Origin: Meghimatium bilineatum
Taxonomy: Eukaryota; Mollusca; Gastropoda; Stylommatophora; Philomycidae
Direction: 5' to 3'
Assembly (NCBI GenBank): GCA_034231615.1
Contig: CM067312.1
Span: forward strand, 7,934,546-7,998,545
Length of the DNA: 64,000 nucleotides
Shown here: in pieces, positions 1-10,124 of the stretch
How positions within the stretch are numbered: position 1 is the first letter of the stretch
Layout of the letters: every line of letters starts with the position of its first letter
Position numbers and translations under genes: made by a program
Notes under the pieces: generated by a model
Database searches by the model: none
What the model saw: the letters and a program-made list of their open reading frames with translations, nothing else
What the model was told of the DNA's origin: nothing

Positions 1-68
1 ACATTCCTATGAACAAGTCAGTCGAAACCTCATAACTGGAAAAAATGCAATATTTACAGTTTCTTTTA
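1..68 (+). mobile_element. SINE-E 3' fragment
   Basis: The first bases match the 3' part of the SINE-E copies at 15395 and 60545: AGTCxxTCGAAACCTC, then a GGAAAAAATGCAATATTxACAG block. Only the tail is inside the window; the tRNA-like head would lie upstream. By-eye alignment only. Confidence 0.6.
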
Positions 69-204
69 TATCCCATTCAGGAAGTAATCATCAACCCATA
101 ATTTCATTTACTGTATTAATTTCTAGGCAAAATAAATACGTCGAGTAGTATGCGATTGATTTCAAAACGGTCCTGACGCACACTTGCCTCCGACAAGATA
201 TCAT

Positions 205-405
205 CTCTCTACCTCGCCTCCACAGAGCCGAATTGTATTAGCCAATTGTACTCGTGATACCCCATATGTACTCCGTCCCTTTCAGCGGTCCGTCGCCTGC
301 CAAGAATATAACATTAAGCACGTAACTCCGTATCTCCAAGCAATAATCCTCGTGTGTCTGTGAGAAAATCCACTTTATAAACAAGACATCAGCAAGTAAG
401 ATTTT
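205..405 (-). mobile_element. SINE-C body and tail, headless copy
   Basis: On the minus strand this segment follows the same order as the copies at 852 and 21280: GTTTATAAAGTGGA, GGAGTTACGTGC, a GGCAGGCG block, then GGAGTACATATGGGG and GAGTAC. No convincing A/B box head precedes it, so it is probably 5'-truncated. The open frame across it is not a gene. Confidence 0.6.
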
Positions 406-470
406 CAACAACTCTTTTAACATATCCACAACTTTTTATTTGTTTTCCTTTTTTTCACGATGTTTTCCAT

Positions 471-783
471 ATTCGTCTATATATTTTCATCTCAAAGTCA
501 TCAATTCTATTCTTCTATATATTTTCATCTCAAAGTCATCAATTCTATTCTTCTATATATTTTCATCTCAAAGTCATCAATTCTATTCTTCTATATATTT
601 TCATCTCAAAGTCATCAATTCTATTCTTCTATATATTTTCATCTCAAAGTCATCAATTCTATTCTTCTATATATTTTCATCTCAAAGTCATCAATTCTAT
701 TCTTCTATATATTTTCATCTCAAAGTCATCAATTCTATTCTTCTATATATTTTCATCTCAAAGTCATCAAATATATTCTTCTA
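471..783. repeat. 38-bp tandem repeat, about 8 copies
   Basis: The unit contains TCATCTCAAAGTCATCAATT followed by CTATTCTTCTATATATTT. Spacing between successive copies is 38 bp. Copies are almost identical; the last diverges at AAATATATTC. Because 38 is not a multiple of three, the overlapping open frames have a 38-residue peptide period, which marks them as repeat artefacts. Confidence 0.95.
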
Positions 784-851
784 GCTGTGTATTCATTGTT
801 CATGTATCAAAAAAAACTGAGGCGCTAAAAAACTCTAACGGATTCCTTTTC

Positions 852-1075
852 TTGCACTTGGGTTTCCCCACATGTACTTCATCCATCTCAACGAAAGCGG
901 CACAGCGTCTGCCTAGAGTACCACACGTGGCTCTTAACTCAGTAGCTTCAATCGATAATCTCGAGGGATCTCCGAAAATTCCACTTTATAAACTAAACGT
1001 CACGAACCGGGTTCGAACCTGCGACCTCTTTACCATAAACCAAACGACGTAACCACTACGCCACAGAGATCTCAC
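852..1075 (-). mobile_element. SINE-C, tRNA-derived, with pol III boxes
   Basis: Read on the minus strand this is a complete-looking SINE. An A box (TGGCGTAGTGG, plus-strand 1053-1063) is followed by a B box (GGTTCGAACCC, 1009-1019) at tRNA-like spacing, then a non-tRNA body (TTTATAAAGTGGAA, GAGTTAAGAGCC, GAAGTACATGTGGGGA). It is the best preserved head among the four SINE-C copies. SINEs of this type are transcribed by pol III and mobilised by a LINE; the partner is not identified. Confidence 0.75.
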
Positions 1076-1079
1076 AAAA

Positions 1080-1685
1080 GTACATGTATCGCTTTACAAT
1101 TTCCGTCTTTATTTGCAATTTGATTAGATGTTATTAATTTCCTCATGACACTGCACTTTTAAGCCATTCTCTAAAAAATCTCTAAAAACTGAACAAATAA
1201 ACTTCAATAATATTAAATAAAAATCTAAATCTATACCCGCAATGATAGAAAAATACACAATATAATATAGATCTGAGCCGCTATTGTATGATTCAAAACA
1301 AAAATAAAAACCGTCCGACTATGAAGAGATTCAGCGTTGCCAATAAAAGCAAAAACATGACTATAAAATTGACACTGGAAAAATCAATGGACTTGACTGA
1401 AGCAACAGGAGTCTATTATTTGATACAAGAAATGTTTTCTATTTTTGTAGTCATTTCGTGGGCGGAGAAAGGGGGTTGTGTGTTGTTTATTTTTCCTGAC
1501 GTTTCTCTTCTATATTCATACTTGGTTTGTCGATAAATTAGTTGGAAGTTTTGTTGATTCCGTAAATATTTTCCGCAACGTATGCATTCTATCAGCTGCA
1601 GGTTTTACTTTTCCCTCGAACATTTATGACAGTTTTTTTTAACAATACATAACCTTTACCGGGGAAATATATAAGAAAGTGTGAC
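1080..1685. other. AT-rich spacer, nothing recognised
   Basis: Unique-looking AT-rich DNA. It includes a short open frame (1288-1536) with no recognisable motif. No repeat or RNA gene was seen. Confidence 0.5.
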
Positions 1686-1689
1686 TAGA

Positions 1690-2265
<576 letters not shown>

Positions 2266-2665
2266 CACATAGGTTGCTTGTTATGGAATAATATTGCGAC
2301 GTCTCAGAATGTTTGTAACCCCTTCAGTCCAATTTCTTCTAGGTCTTCCTCTTCCTGTTCATGTTACAATTTTTATGTTGTATGATTTTTCCGCTAGCCA
2401 AAATCTGCTCAGTCTTATTAAGTGGCAGAGACATTTCATTCTCTATTTTCAATATATTTGACCACAGATGTTTTTCAAACAGTTCTTGTAATCTCTTCAT
2501 TCTTGACATGATCTCTTCTTGTTCTGTGTGCTGCTTTTCTTAAACAACTCATTTCACACGTAGTAATCTGTCTCGCTCTGTCTTCAGTTAGTGTCCACGT
2601 CTGACATTGATAGCACACAGTTTTTATGAAGATTGAATTTATGATTTGTCTTTTAGTTTCCATCT
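2266..2665 (-). pseudogene. RTE-like retrotransposon RT C-terminus, relic
   Basis: Conceptual translation on the minus strand gives CQTWTLTEDRARQITTCEM, then CLRKAAHRTRRDHVKNEEI and, after frameshifts, [20 protein letters not shown]. These are hallmarks of the conserved segment after the RT domain in RTE-like elements (xCETWTL, RTRRDH, GRGRPRRxW). No catalytic RT motif remains, so this is a 5'-truncated, frameshifted fragment. It is the same subfamily as the relic at 30150. Its 3' end abuts the GATA array. Confidence 0.85.
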
Positions 2666-2799
2666 GGATAGATTTGTAATTATTCTATCATCAGATTTTA
2701 TCCAGAGAAGAGTTCTACAAATGCACTTACAGGAAAATGTTCTGCTTAAAAACATTCAAATGGCAAGATGACATTTTTTCAAATGTTAGAAAGAATTAA

Positions 2800-3152
2800 A
2801 ATGCTTTGGGGGAAAGCTCTAAATGTCACGAGACAAGACCTGCGGAAAAATGAAGATATCAGAGAATAAATAAAGACTATATCAAGTCCAGACGACATCT
2901 AGGGAAAGCGAACCAGGTGGTTTGTTCAAGTCATGAGAATGGAATAAACGCAATCAGCCCTTTCTGCACACATCTGCAGAAGACCGGAATACAAGACACG
3001 AAGAAGACCAAAAGCTGGATGGGTGAAGTTAATCAAAGAAATCTTAAGAGACACGGGCTGACTGTGGTCAATTCCACTCAAATGTACAAAGACAGACAAC
3101 TTCATCCCCCCCCCCCAACGAAGCTTAACGGCACGAGTGGAAATGGCAATAG
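2800..3152 (+). pseudogene. RTE-like RT C-terminus, second relic
   Basis: Plus-strand frames give TRQDLRKNEDIRE, RWFVQVMRME (family RWFGHVMRM), RRPKAGWVKLIKEILRDTG and then MYKDRQL and LNGTSGN. Stops and shifts occur at several points, including a run of C near 3106. It lies head-to-head with the relic at 2266-2665. Its 3' end runs straight into a GGTT/GATG array. It is non-functional. Confidence 0.85.
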
Positions 3153-3472
3153 ATAGGTTGGTTGGTTGGATGGATGGATAGATGGATGGATAAATTTATG
3201 GATAGATGGATAGATAGATTGATGGATGGATAGTTGGATGGATAGATAGATGGGTGAATGGTTTGATAGATGGATGGCTAGTTAGATGGATGATAGATGG
3301 ATGGATAGATAGATGGATGGATGGATGGATGAGTGGATGGTTTGATAGATGGATGACTAGATAGATGGATGGATAGATGGATGGATGAGTGGATGGTTTG
3401 ATAGATGGATGACTAAATAGATGGATAGATAGATGGCATACGGATGAATGGATGGATAGATTAAAAGAAATC
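3153..3472. repeat. GATG/GATA imperfect microsatellite
   Basis: Begins GGTTGGTTGGATGGATGG and continues as mixed GATG and GATA tetranucleotides. A longer repeated block near 3330-3420 contains GAGTGGATGGTTTGATAGAT. It directly follows the 3' end of the RTE relic. Confidence 0.9.
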
Positions 3473-3944
3473 AGATCTACTACAAATGTATTCTACATTC
3501 TACAATTTCATGGAGCGAGGGGTTGAGGGTTTTGGTGTGTTAGTGAATGTGAAGAGATAAACATAGTTACATTAAGATGATTCTCTCAACCATGACTGTG
3601 TTGTATTATAATTTCTGTGATAATTTATACAGTTATTCACTTCTGTATCATTCCTAAACATAAAAATGATGTTGAATTGTAAATCTATGAAGCGAGGAGA
3701 CGGTATACAAATGTCATTGCACGATCACAATAGAGGCTCAAACGTATATGAATATTTAACCAAAGTAGCATTGTAAATAAAAGCCATTGAGAAGATAGAT
3801 TTGGAAGCTAACGTTACACCCTGAAATTGTAAGGACACATACGTTTCGTGATAGACGAAATATCGTATATGGAATAGAAGGGGAAAGGGACAATATCTCA
3901 AGACATTTCCATGTGGGTACAGTTATGGCTTCCTATCGGTCTTG
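3473..3944. other. Spacer, nothing recognised
   Basis: No repeat unit, relic motif or RNA gene was seen. Confidence 0.5.
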
Positions 3945-4180
3945 TTATATGGGAGTAGAGGCGGTGTAATGTTAAATCATTCGCCCGCTTTCCAGCAGAC
4001 CTATGTTCGAATCCACTTGTTATTCGTTGTTAGATATCATTATTACTCACGTGGTTCACACAGCCACCAGAAATTATGTACCAAGGTTCATGCTCGGGGA
4101 AAGTCGAGGAATCGTGCCATCGCTACTGAGCACGTGCGGAAAGCGACGCTAGTCAGTCGGTTTATGGTCAACACCTAACT
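3945..4180 (+). mobile_element. SINE-B with B-box-like head
   Basis: A head with a degenerate A box (GTAATGTTAAATCATTCGC) and a B-box-like TGTTCGAATCC at about 4004-4014 is followed by a body matching the minus-strand copy at 54487-54720. Shared blocks include CCACCAGAAATTATGTACCA, AAGTCGAGGAATCGTGCCAT and GTCAACACCTAACTAGGCAG. The tail passes without a break into the 39-bp array. Family assignment rests on comparing the two copies in this window. Confidence 0.7.
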
Positions 4181-5572
4181 AGGCAGCTGAACACTTATGT
4201 TTCTGGTCAACCACTTACTAGACAGTTAAACACTTATGTTTCTGTTCAACCACTGACTAGAGAGCTGAACACTTATGTTTCTGGTCAACCACTGACTAGA
4301 CAGCTGAACACTTATGTTTCTGGTCAACCACTGACTAGACAGCTGAACACTTATGTTTCTGGTCAACCACTGACTAGACAGTTAAACACTTATGTTTCTG
4401 TTCAACCACTGACTAGACAGCTGAACACTTATGTTTCTGGTCAACCACTGACTAGACAGCTGAACACTTATGTTTCTGGTCAACCACTGACTAGACAGCT
4501 GAACACTTATGTTTCTGGTCAACCACTGACTAGACAGCTGAACACTTATGTTTCTGGTAAACCACTTACTAGACAGCTGAACACTTATGTTTCTGGTCAA
4601 CCACTTACTAGACAGCTGAACACTTATGTTTCTGGTCAACCACTGACTAGACAGCTGAACATTTATGTTTCTGGTCAACCACTGACTAGACAGCTGAACA
4701 CTTATGTTTCTGTTCAACCACTGACTAGACAGCTGAACACTTATGTTTCTGGTCAACCACTGACTAGACAGCTGAACACTTATGTTTCTGTTCAACCACT
4801 GACTAGACAGCTGAACACTTATGTTTCTGTTCAACCACTGACTAGACAGCTGAACACTTATGTTTCTGTTCAACCACTGACTAGACAGCTGAACACTTAT
4901 GTTTCTGTTCAACCACTGACTAGACAGCTGAACACTTATGTTTCTGTTCAACCACTGACTAGACAGCTGAACACTTATGTTTCTGTTCAACCACTGACTA
5001 GACAGCTGAACACTTATGTTTCTGTTCAACCACTGACTAGACAGCTGAACACTTATGTTTCTGTTCAACCACTGACTAGACAGCTGAACACTTATGTTTC
5101 TGTTCAACCACTGACTAGACAGCTGAACACTTATGTTTCTGTTCAACCACTGACTAGACAACTGAACACTTATGTTTCTGTTCAACCACTGACTAGACAG
5201 CTGAACACTTATGTTTCTGTTCAACCACTGACTAGACAGCTGAACACTTATGTTTCTGTTCAACCACTGACTAGACAGCTGAACACTTATGTTTCTGTTC
5301 AACCACTGACTAGACAACTGAACACTTATGTTTCTGTTCAACCACTGACTAGACAACTGAACACTTATGTTTCTGTTCAACCACTGACTAGACAACTGAA
5401 CACTTATGTTTCTGTTCAACCACTGACTAGACAACTGAACACTTATGTTTCTGTTCAACCACTGACTAGACAGCTGAACACTTATGTTTCTGGTCAACCA
5501 CTGACTAGACAGCTGAACACTTATGTTTCTGTTCAACCACTGACAAGACAGCTGAACACTTATGGCAAACCA
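4165..5572. repeat. 39-bp tandem array, about 35 copies
   Basis: The unit runs AGCTGAACACTTATGTTTCT, then GGTCAACCACTGACTAGAC (or GTTCAACC...). The first unit is continuous with the SINE-B tail. Copies left of about 4790 mostly carry GGTCAACC; those from 4790 to 5460 are uniformly GTTCAACC. The variants therefore sit in homogenised blocks. As 39 is divisible by three, a 445-codon minus-strand frame stays open with a 13-residue period (SSQWLNRNISVQL). It starts in an adjacent SINE-A and is not considered a gene. Confidence 0.95.
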
Positions 5573-5624
5573 TATGTTATAAAGCTGGTGTATAAGGCAT
5601 ATTACATAGACATTTATATGTGTG

Positions 5625-5905
5625 TGTTTAGTTCTTATGCTGGGATCATTCTCAAACTCCTGCAGGTCAGCAGCTTGTAGTCCGGAGAAAGTAATGTGCT
5701 GTGTCATGGTTTTAAGCACAGCTGCGATAACTGCGCTTTTAGGCTTAATTCGTTTATCATCAAAATGGCTTCTGGATCACTTTGACCCTAGGAGGCAGGA
5801 AAACAAATTCCTCCGAAATCCTGTTTAGTCGCCTCCTGCAACCTGCTTGACAGATAACAGGGTCACTATTATGTGTTTTCCTTGTGGGCCCTGTTATTAC
5901 AAGGG
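5625..5905 (-). mobile_element. SINE-A copy
   Basis: On the minus strand it follows the SINE-A order: GGGCCCACAAGG head, GGAGGCGACTAAACAGG, GGGTCAAAGTGATCCAGAAG, ATCGCAGCTGTGCTTAAAAC, then CTGCAGGAGTTTGAGAATGA. It is diverged from the TSD-bearing copies. The tail lacks a long GAA run. Confidence 0.75.
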
Positions 5906-6069
5906 GCATATGTTTATCTAGAAGTTTGTAATAACTTACGGCCTGAGAGCCACATTCGGTCTGTAAATGTATATTTACTGGCCCGTTAGGATGATTACAA
6001 TATGCAATGTCCCGTAAGCTGGAAAAATAATACTTGAAACTCAAAGTCAAGAACAAGCTTCATGGTCCC

Positions 6070-6175
6070 CACCTCACACACACACACATATACACACATT
6101 CGCACACACATCCACACTCACACACACCGCACACACGTATATATTTACCAGAACAAGCTTATTTGTCACAACCTC
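6070..6175. repeat. CA-rich microsatellite
   Basis: Interrupted CA/CACACAT dinucleotide tract, densest between 6075 and 6130. Confidence 0.85.
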
Positions 6176-6179
6176 ACAC

Positions 6180-6435
6180 ACACGGAGAGGAAGAGCAAGG
6201 AAGAGAGGAAGAGCAAGGAGGAGAGGAAGAGCAAGGAGGAGAGGAAGAGCAAGGAGGAGAGGAAGAGCAAGGAAGAGAGGAAGAAGAAGGAGGAGAGGAA
6301 GAAGGAGGAGGAAAGGATAAAGGAGGAGTAGAGAAAGAACAAAGAGGACATTGTGAAGGAGAGGAGAAGAAGTACAAGGAGGAAAGGATGAAGGAGGAGT
6401 TGCGAAAGAACAAAAAGGAGAGGAAGAACAATTAG
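6180..6435. repeat. Polypurine 18-bp tandem array
   Basis: The plus strand is almost purely purine for about 250 bp. Units are GAGGAAGAGCAAGGAGGA-like with an 18-bp period in the first half, then degenerate. Purine strand asymmetry with mirror-like repeats can form triplex DNA; that is inference. The Glu/Lys/Arg-rich and Ser/Leu-rich open frames are compositional. Confidence 0.9.
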
Positions 6436-6437
6436 GT

Positions 6438-6530
6438 GTTGATTTATGTATGTGTGTGTATACATGTGTATTTATGTATGTGTATGTGTGTATGTAGGTG
6501 TGTGTATGTCTGTATGTGTGTGCGTTGTAA
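6438..6530. repeat. TGTATG/TG-rich microsatellite
   Basis: Tracts such as TATGTATGTGTGTGTATAC and TGTATGTAGGTGTGTGTATG. It flanks the polypurine array opposite the CA tract. Confidence 0.85.
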
Positions 6531-6769
6531 CAGTATATTCTTGTGAAGAGGAAGTGTTCAATATATAACTTGTTATCTTTTATCTCTCTGCTACTCAATT
6601 CTAACCCTGTGGTACTCATGCAGTAGTCATGCAGTAATCTCTTCTTGGCTTCAATGAACACAGAGGCACTTCTTATTACATAATCAGAATGTCGTTTAAT
6701 ATAATTTCAAACCAATGACACAAATCAATATTAAACTCTAGAGTAATTGATATCTCCGAGACGTATAAT

Positions 6770-7025
6770 ATATCATCAATATAAAATGTACAATGTCGAG
6801 ATATTCATAAACTGCTCTAGCACTTCCGTTAAAGGCACACGTTATAACATGAACTTAATGAGATTATAGACTATCTCATTATTCTACTATTTATCTCTAT
6901 GATACTTCACCAATACAAAATGCTAAGGTTTCACAACTATCCTAGCACATCCAGGAATTTGGCGCACGTCGTGGTATAAGCTTAATGAGATTCTAGACCA
7001 TCTCATTAATCTACTACTAATCTCA
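6770..7025. repeat. Diverged 127-bp duplication with conserved hairpin
   Basis: Two diverged halves align at an offset of 127 bp (shared CTAGCAC, GGCxCACGT, CTTAATGAGAT, CATCTCATT, CTACTAxT). Each half keeps a perfect 8-bp inverted repeat AATGAGAT/ATCTCATT with an 8-bp loop, at 6857-6880 and 6984-7007. Confidence 0.7.
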
Positions 7026-7374
7026 CTTTTTGGTCAACTAACTTTGTTTCCAGTTGTTGAAGTCAACAAGGGACTTGTCTCCTGTGAGACAAGTGCTAAC
7101 TCTCTCCACACACGTCCCGGGGACTCTGTGTGATCCTGTCGACTGATTCTTGAGTGACATGCGACCGCCCTGCTCGGCAGTCGATAATGCAATCTTTCTT
7201 CCTCCTCCACTCCTAAGTTTCTCCAAACTTCCAGAAACTTCCAACCAATCAAAAGCTTTCATTTCCCCAGAGGGAAAGCTCTGGCCAATCAGAAATTGAT
7301 CCTTCTGGTTACAATAAACCCACGTTGCCTCAGACCAACCAGGAAGCTTCTACCTGGTATGATTCCCGTCTGTC

Positions 7375-7500
7375 TATTATCTGACATGTTCTTAGGTAAA
7401 CAAACGTTGCACTTGATCACAGCTTGACACGTTCCTATAAAAACACACGTTTGTTTTATCGTCGCTTGACACGTTCTTAGATAAACACACCTTTGCATGG
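7375..7500. repeat. Degenerate roughly 55-bp repeat, about 2.5 copies
   Basis: The block GACAxGTTCxTAxxTAAACA occurs three times (near 7382, 7427 and 7470) with CACxTTTG blocks between. Confidence 0.6.
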
Positions 7501-7649
7501 TGTGCCACTAGCATCCATAGTGACAACATTTACACAAGAGCAAAACATTCAATGTGTTGCATTTCACGCCGTTCATCTTTTGCTATATGTGAAGGGTTCT
7601 CACTTCTTACTGTGAAACCCCCTGCCTGTGAAGGGTTCTGCAACCAGAT

Positions 7650-7866
7650 ACTATCACATGCGTATGTGTGCATGTATGTGTGCGTATATGTGTGTGTATA
7701 CATGTGTGTATATGTATGTATGTGTATGCACATCTATGTGTATATGTATGTCTATATGTGCATGTATGTGTGCATGTATGTGTGCATGTATGTGTGCATG
7801 TATGTGTGCATGTATGTGTGTATGTATGTGTGTATGTATGTGTGTATGTATGTGTGTGCGTATGTG
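7650..7866. repeat. 12-bp CATGTATGTGTG-type array
   Basis: Imperfect TG/TATG repeats resolve into a regular 12-bp CATGTATGTGTG unit at about 7760-7815, and then an 8-bp TATGTGTG period. Confidence 0.9.
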
Positions 7867-7895
7867 CCGTGATGAGTCGGTGCGCACAAGAATGT

Positions 7896-8142
7896 GCTCT
7901 CTTTGTTTAGCTCGATACCAACTCACACCGCCCCACTCTCTTTGTTTAGCTCGATACCAACTCACACCGCCCCCACTCTCTTTGTTTAGCTCGATACCAA
8001 CTCACACCGCCCCCACTCTCTTTGTTTAGCTCGATACCAACTCACACCGCCCCACCCGCACTCTCTTTGTTTAGCTCGATACCAACTCACACCGCCCCCA
8101 CTCTCTTTGTTTAGCTCGATACCAACTCACACCGCCCCACTC
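7896..8142. repeat. 39-40-bp tandem repeat, 6 copies
   Basis: The unit is CTCTTTGTTTAGCTCGATAC followed by CAACTCACACCGCCCC(C)ACT. The number of Cs varies, and one copy has an inserted CCGCA. Confidence 0.95.
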
Positions 8143-8412
8143 TCCCAATCAAATCTAAAATTCAAAACTAGTCGTTGTTATCAATATATGAGATTCCAAA
8201 TAATCTTCTTGAAACCTTCATTTCCCCATCCTCTAGAGATGTCTATATCTTTACACGCACTGCAGACACCAGACACTGTAGCTCCCTGGACACGATATGA
8301 ATCTGGCGCCCTTTACATCAGCTAAATTTGATTTCGTTTGTAGCAGCATGGGGATTGATTTTGGTGCCCAAACCAGTGGCCAATGTTTCGTTCCGTTTCC
8401 GTTAACTTTTCG

Positions 8413-8655
8413 TTCTATCAAATACTCAGTTCTCCAGTTTCTTTGTATCTAATTCTCAGCTTCTCCAGTTTCTTTCTATCTTTATCTCAGCATCTCAAGT
8501 TTCTTTCTATCTAATTCTCAGCTTCTCCAGTTTCTTTCTATCTAATTCTCAGCTTCTCCAGTTTCTTTCTATCTAATTCTCAGCTTCTCCAGTTTCTTTC
8601 TAATTCTCAGCTTCTCCAGTTTCGTTCTATCTAATTCCCAGCTTCTCCAGTTTCA
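8413..8655. repeat. 31-bp tandem repeat, about 8 copies
   Basis: The unit is CTTTCTATCTAATTCTCAGC followed by TTCTCCAGTTT. One copy lacks the CTAT segment. Confidence 0.95.
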
Positions 8656-8724
8656 AAGACAGAACGATTTACCTGATGACGGAAAGCAAAGATGTAAAAC
8701 ATGTGAGAACTGTCCCGTAATCGA

Positions 8725-8835
8725 ACATACTACAGTTACCGTTACACAGGTATCCAGTTACCTTTTCACTATATCTACCGTTACGCAGGTATCCGGTTAC
8801 CTTTTCACTACAGCTACCTTTACACAGGTTACATT
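8725..8835. repeat. 45-bp repeat, about 2.4 copies
   Basis: The block ACCGTTACxCAGGTATCCxG followed by TTACCTTTTCACTA is repeated twice, with a third partial copy at ACCTTTACACAGG. Confidence 0.85.
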
Positions 8836-8839
8836 TTTA

Positions 8840-9148
8840 CCGCTTTGAAAAGAGAAAACATAATCTACTGCCTGAGAATATCCAAGTTACGGAACAAATC
8901 TCAGTCAAACAGAAGAATAGGAAGCAGGCTAATGCATTTTAATTGAATGATTGTTTGTCAAGATCTGCCCTGGTAAGGTTGAACATGATGTGGAAAGGTA
9001 AGATCAGTATTACAGCAAAGATCAATATATTCAGATCAATAGCGCCAAGTATACATGTATCAATTAATCAAGTGGCGTAAGTTATCATTTTTTTTCTTCA
9101 CAACTTTTTGTCTTTTGTGTTGTTAATAAGTTCAGTTGATGATTTTTA
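8840..9148. other. Spacer, nothing recognised
   Basis: AT-rich sequence without repeat or relic motifs. Confidence 0.5.
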
Positions 9149-9149
9149 T

Positions 9150-9775
9150 TTTTTTGGACCTCATAAATTTCTGTTTTTTGTCTTCCTCTGCCTCTTCTCC
9201 CCGTGAACTTTCCGGTGTTAAATGTTCAAGTTTTACTTTCCTCATCGCATGCCCTAAAAATCGGGTTCTCTGCTTCTAATTCTTGCTATAATTTGTCGTT
9301 TTACTCCAGCATATCTGAGAATTTTCACATTAGTTTTCTTTGCTGTTCATTACTCTTAACAACCACATCTCAGTTGCCTTCAGCTTATATAGGGACTTTT
9401 GTTTACTGTCCATGCTTAACTTCCATAAAGAAGGATTGGCTCAATATAACATCCTATCACTCGAACTCGTGTATGCATTGATAATACTCCATTGCATAGA
9501 ATGTTTCTCATTTTTTTGAAATGTTGATTTAGCCTGTGCTATCCTGTTTTTATCTCATTGGAGCACCTGCCATCAAATTAAATTGGTTTCAAAATACTAG
9601 ACTTTGTACACTTGATTTCATTTTGCATCATTGATATTAATACTGCATTTTGGCGGAGTGTAATTCTTTGAAACAACCATTACTTCAGTTTTCTTCTGTG
9701 TTAGACTGAGGCCTTTGTTTTCACTGTCTTTTACTACCATGTTCAATTTTCTTTTATACTGATGTGAATCATGGA
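9150..9775 (-). pseudogene. RTE-like reverse transcriptase relic, longer fragment
   Basis: Minus-strand frames give, in order, KGLSLTQKKTEVMVVSKNY, then a degenerate segment, RIAQAKSTFQKMRNIL, HTRVRVIGCYIEPILLYGS, AWTVNKSPY, EMWLLRVMN and GVKRQIIARIRSREPDF followed by GHAMRKVKLEHLT. This is the post-YxDD part of the RT domain and the C-terminal region typical of RTE-like elements (KTEVMVVSK, LLYGCEAWT, RGRGRQK). Multiple stops and shifts make it dead. It ends about 40 bp before the SINE-A insertion at 9814. Confidence 0.85.
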
Positions 9776-9813
9776 CGCCAATTAAAGGCGGACGTCTGTA
9801 ACTATACCACTAG

Positions 9814-10089
9814 TCGCCTGTGTGTCGCCGTGGGCCGAAAGGGGAGCAAAGAATAGCAACACTGTTTACCTTCCACGCATGTCGTAAAAGGCGACTAAAG
9901 AGGTTATGGGATGGAGTTGGCTGTCCCATCCCATATAGGGTCAGTGACCCAATGCCATGCTGAAGTCGGATGTGTCAGGCCGAAAGGCGCAGATATCGCA
10001 GCAATGTTGTAAACCATGACACAACGTATTCCGCTCTCTGGACTACATCCTGCTTAGCTGCAGGAGTTTGAGAACGAACGCAGAAGAAG
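9814..10089 (+). mobile_element. Full-length SINE-A with target-site duplication
   Basis: A 276-bp element flanked by a 10-bp direct repeat ATACCACTAG at 9804-9813 and 10090-10099. Order: GCCGAAAGGGGAGCAAAG head, CGTAAAAGGCGACTAAAGAG, GGCTGTCCCATCCCATATAG, GAAGTCGGATGTGTCAGGCC, GCAGGAGTTTGAGAACGAAC and a short GCAGAAGAAG tail. I see no tRNA-like A/B boxes. The middle block resembles the leader of the LINE immediately downstream. Confidence 0.9.
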
Positions 10090-10124
10090 ATACCACTAGA
10101 AGGCCAGACTTAGCGACATTTTTC

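Noticed and set aside
1009-1063. Functional tRNA gene on the minus strand
   Set aside because: The boxes belong to a SINE-C head; the downstream body matches other SINE-C copies.
4382-5719. 445-aa protein with SSQWLNRNISVQL repeats
   Set aside because: It is a 39-bp tandem array read in an open frame; the N-terminus is antisense SINE-A sequence.
7201-7300. Heat-shock element or CCAAT promoter (AGAAACTTCC, several CCAATC)
   Set aside because: Isolated short words with no associated gene; expected by chance in this much sequence.
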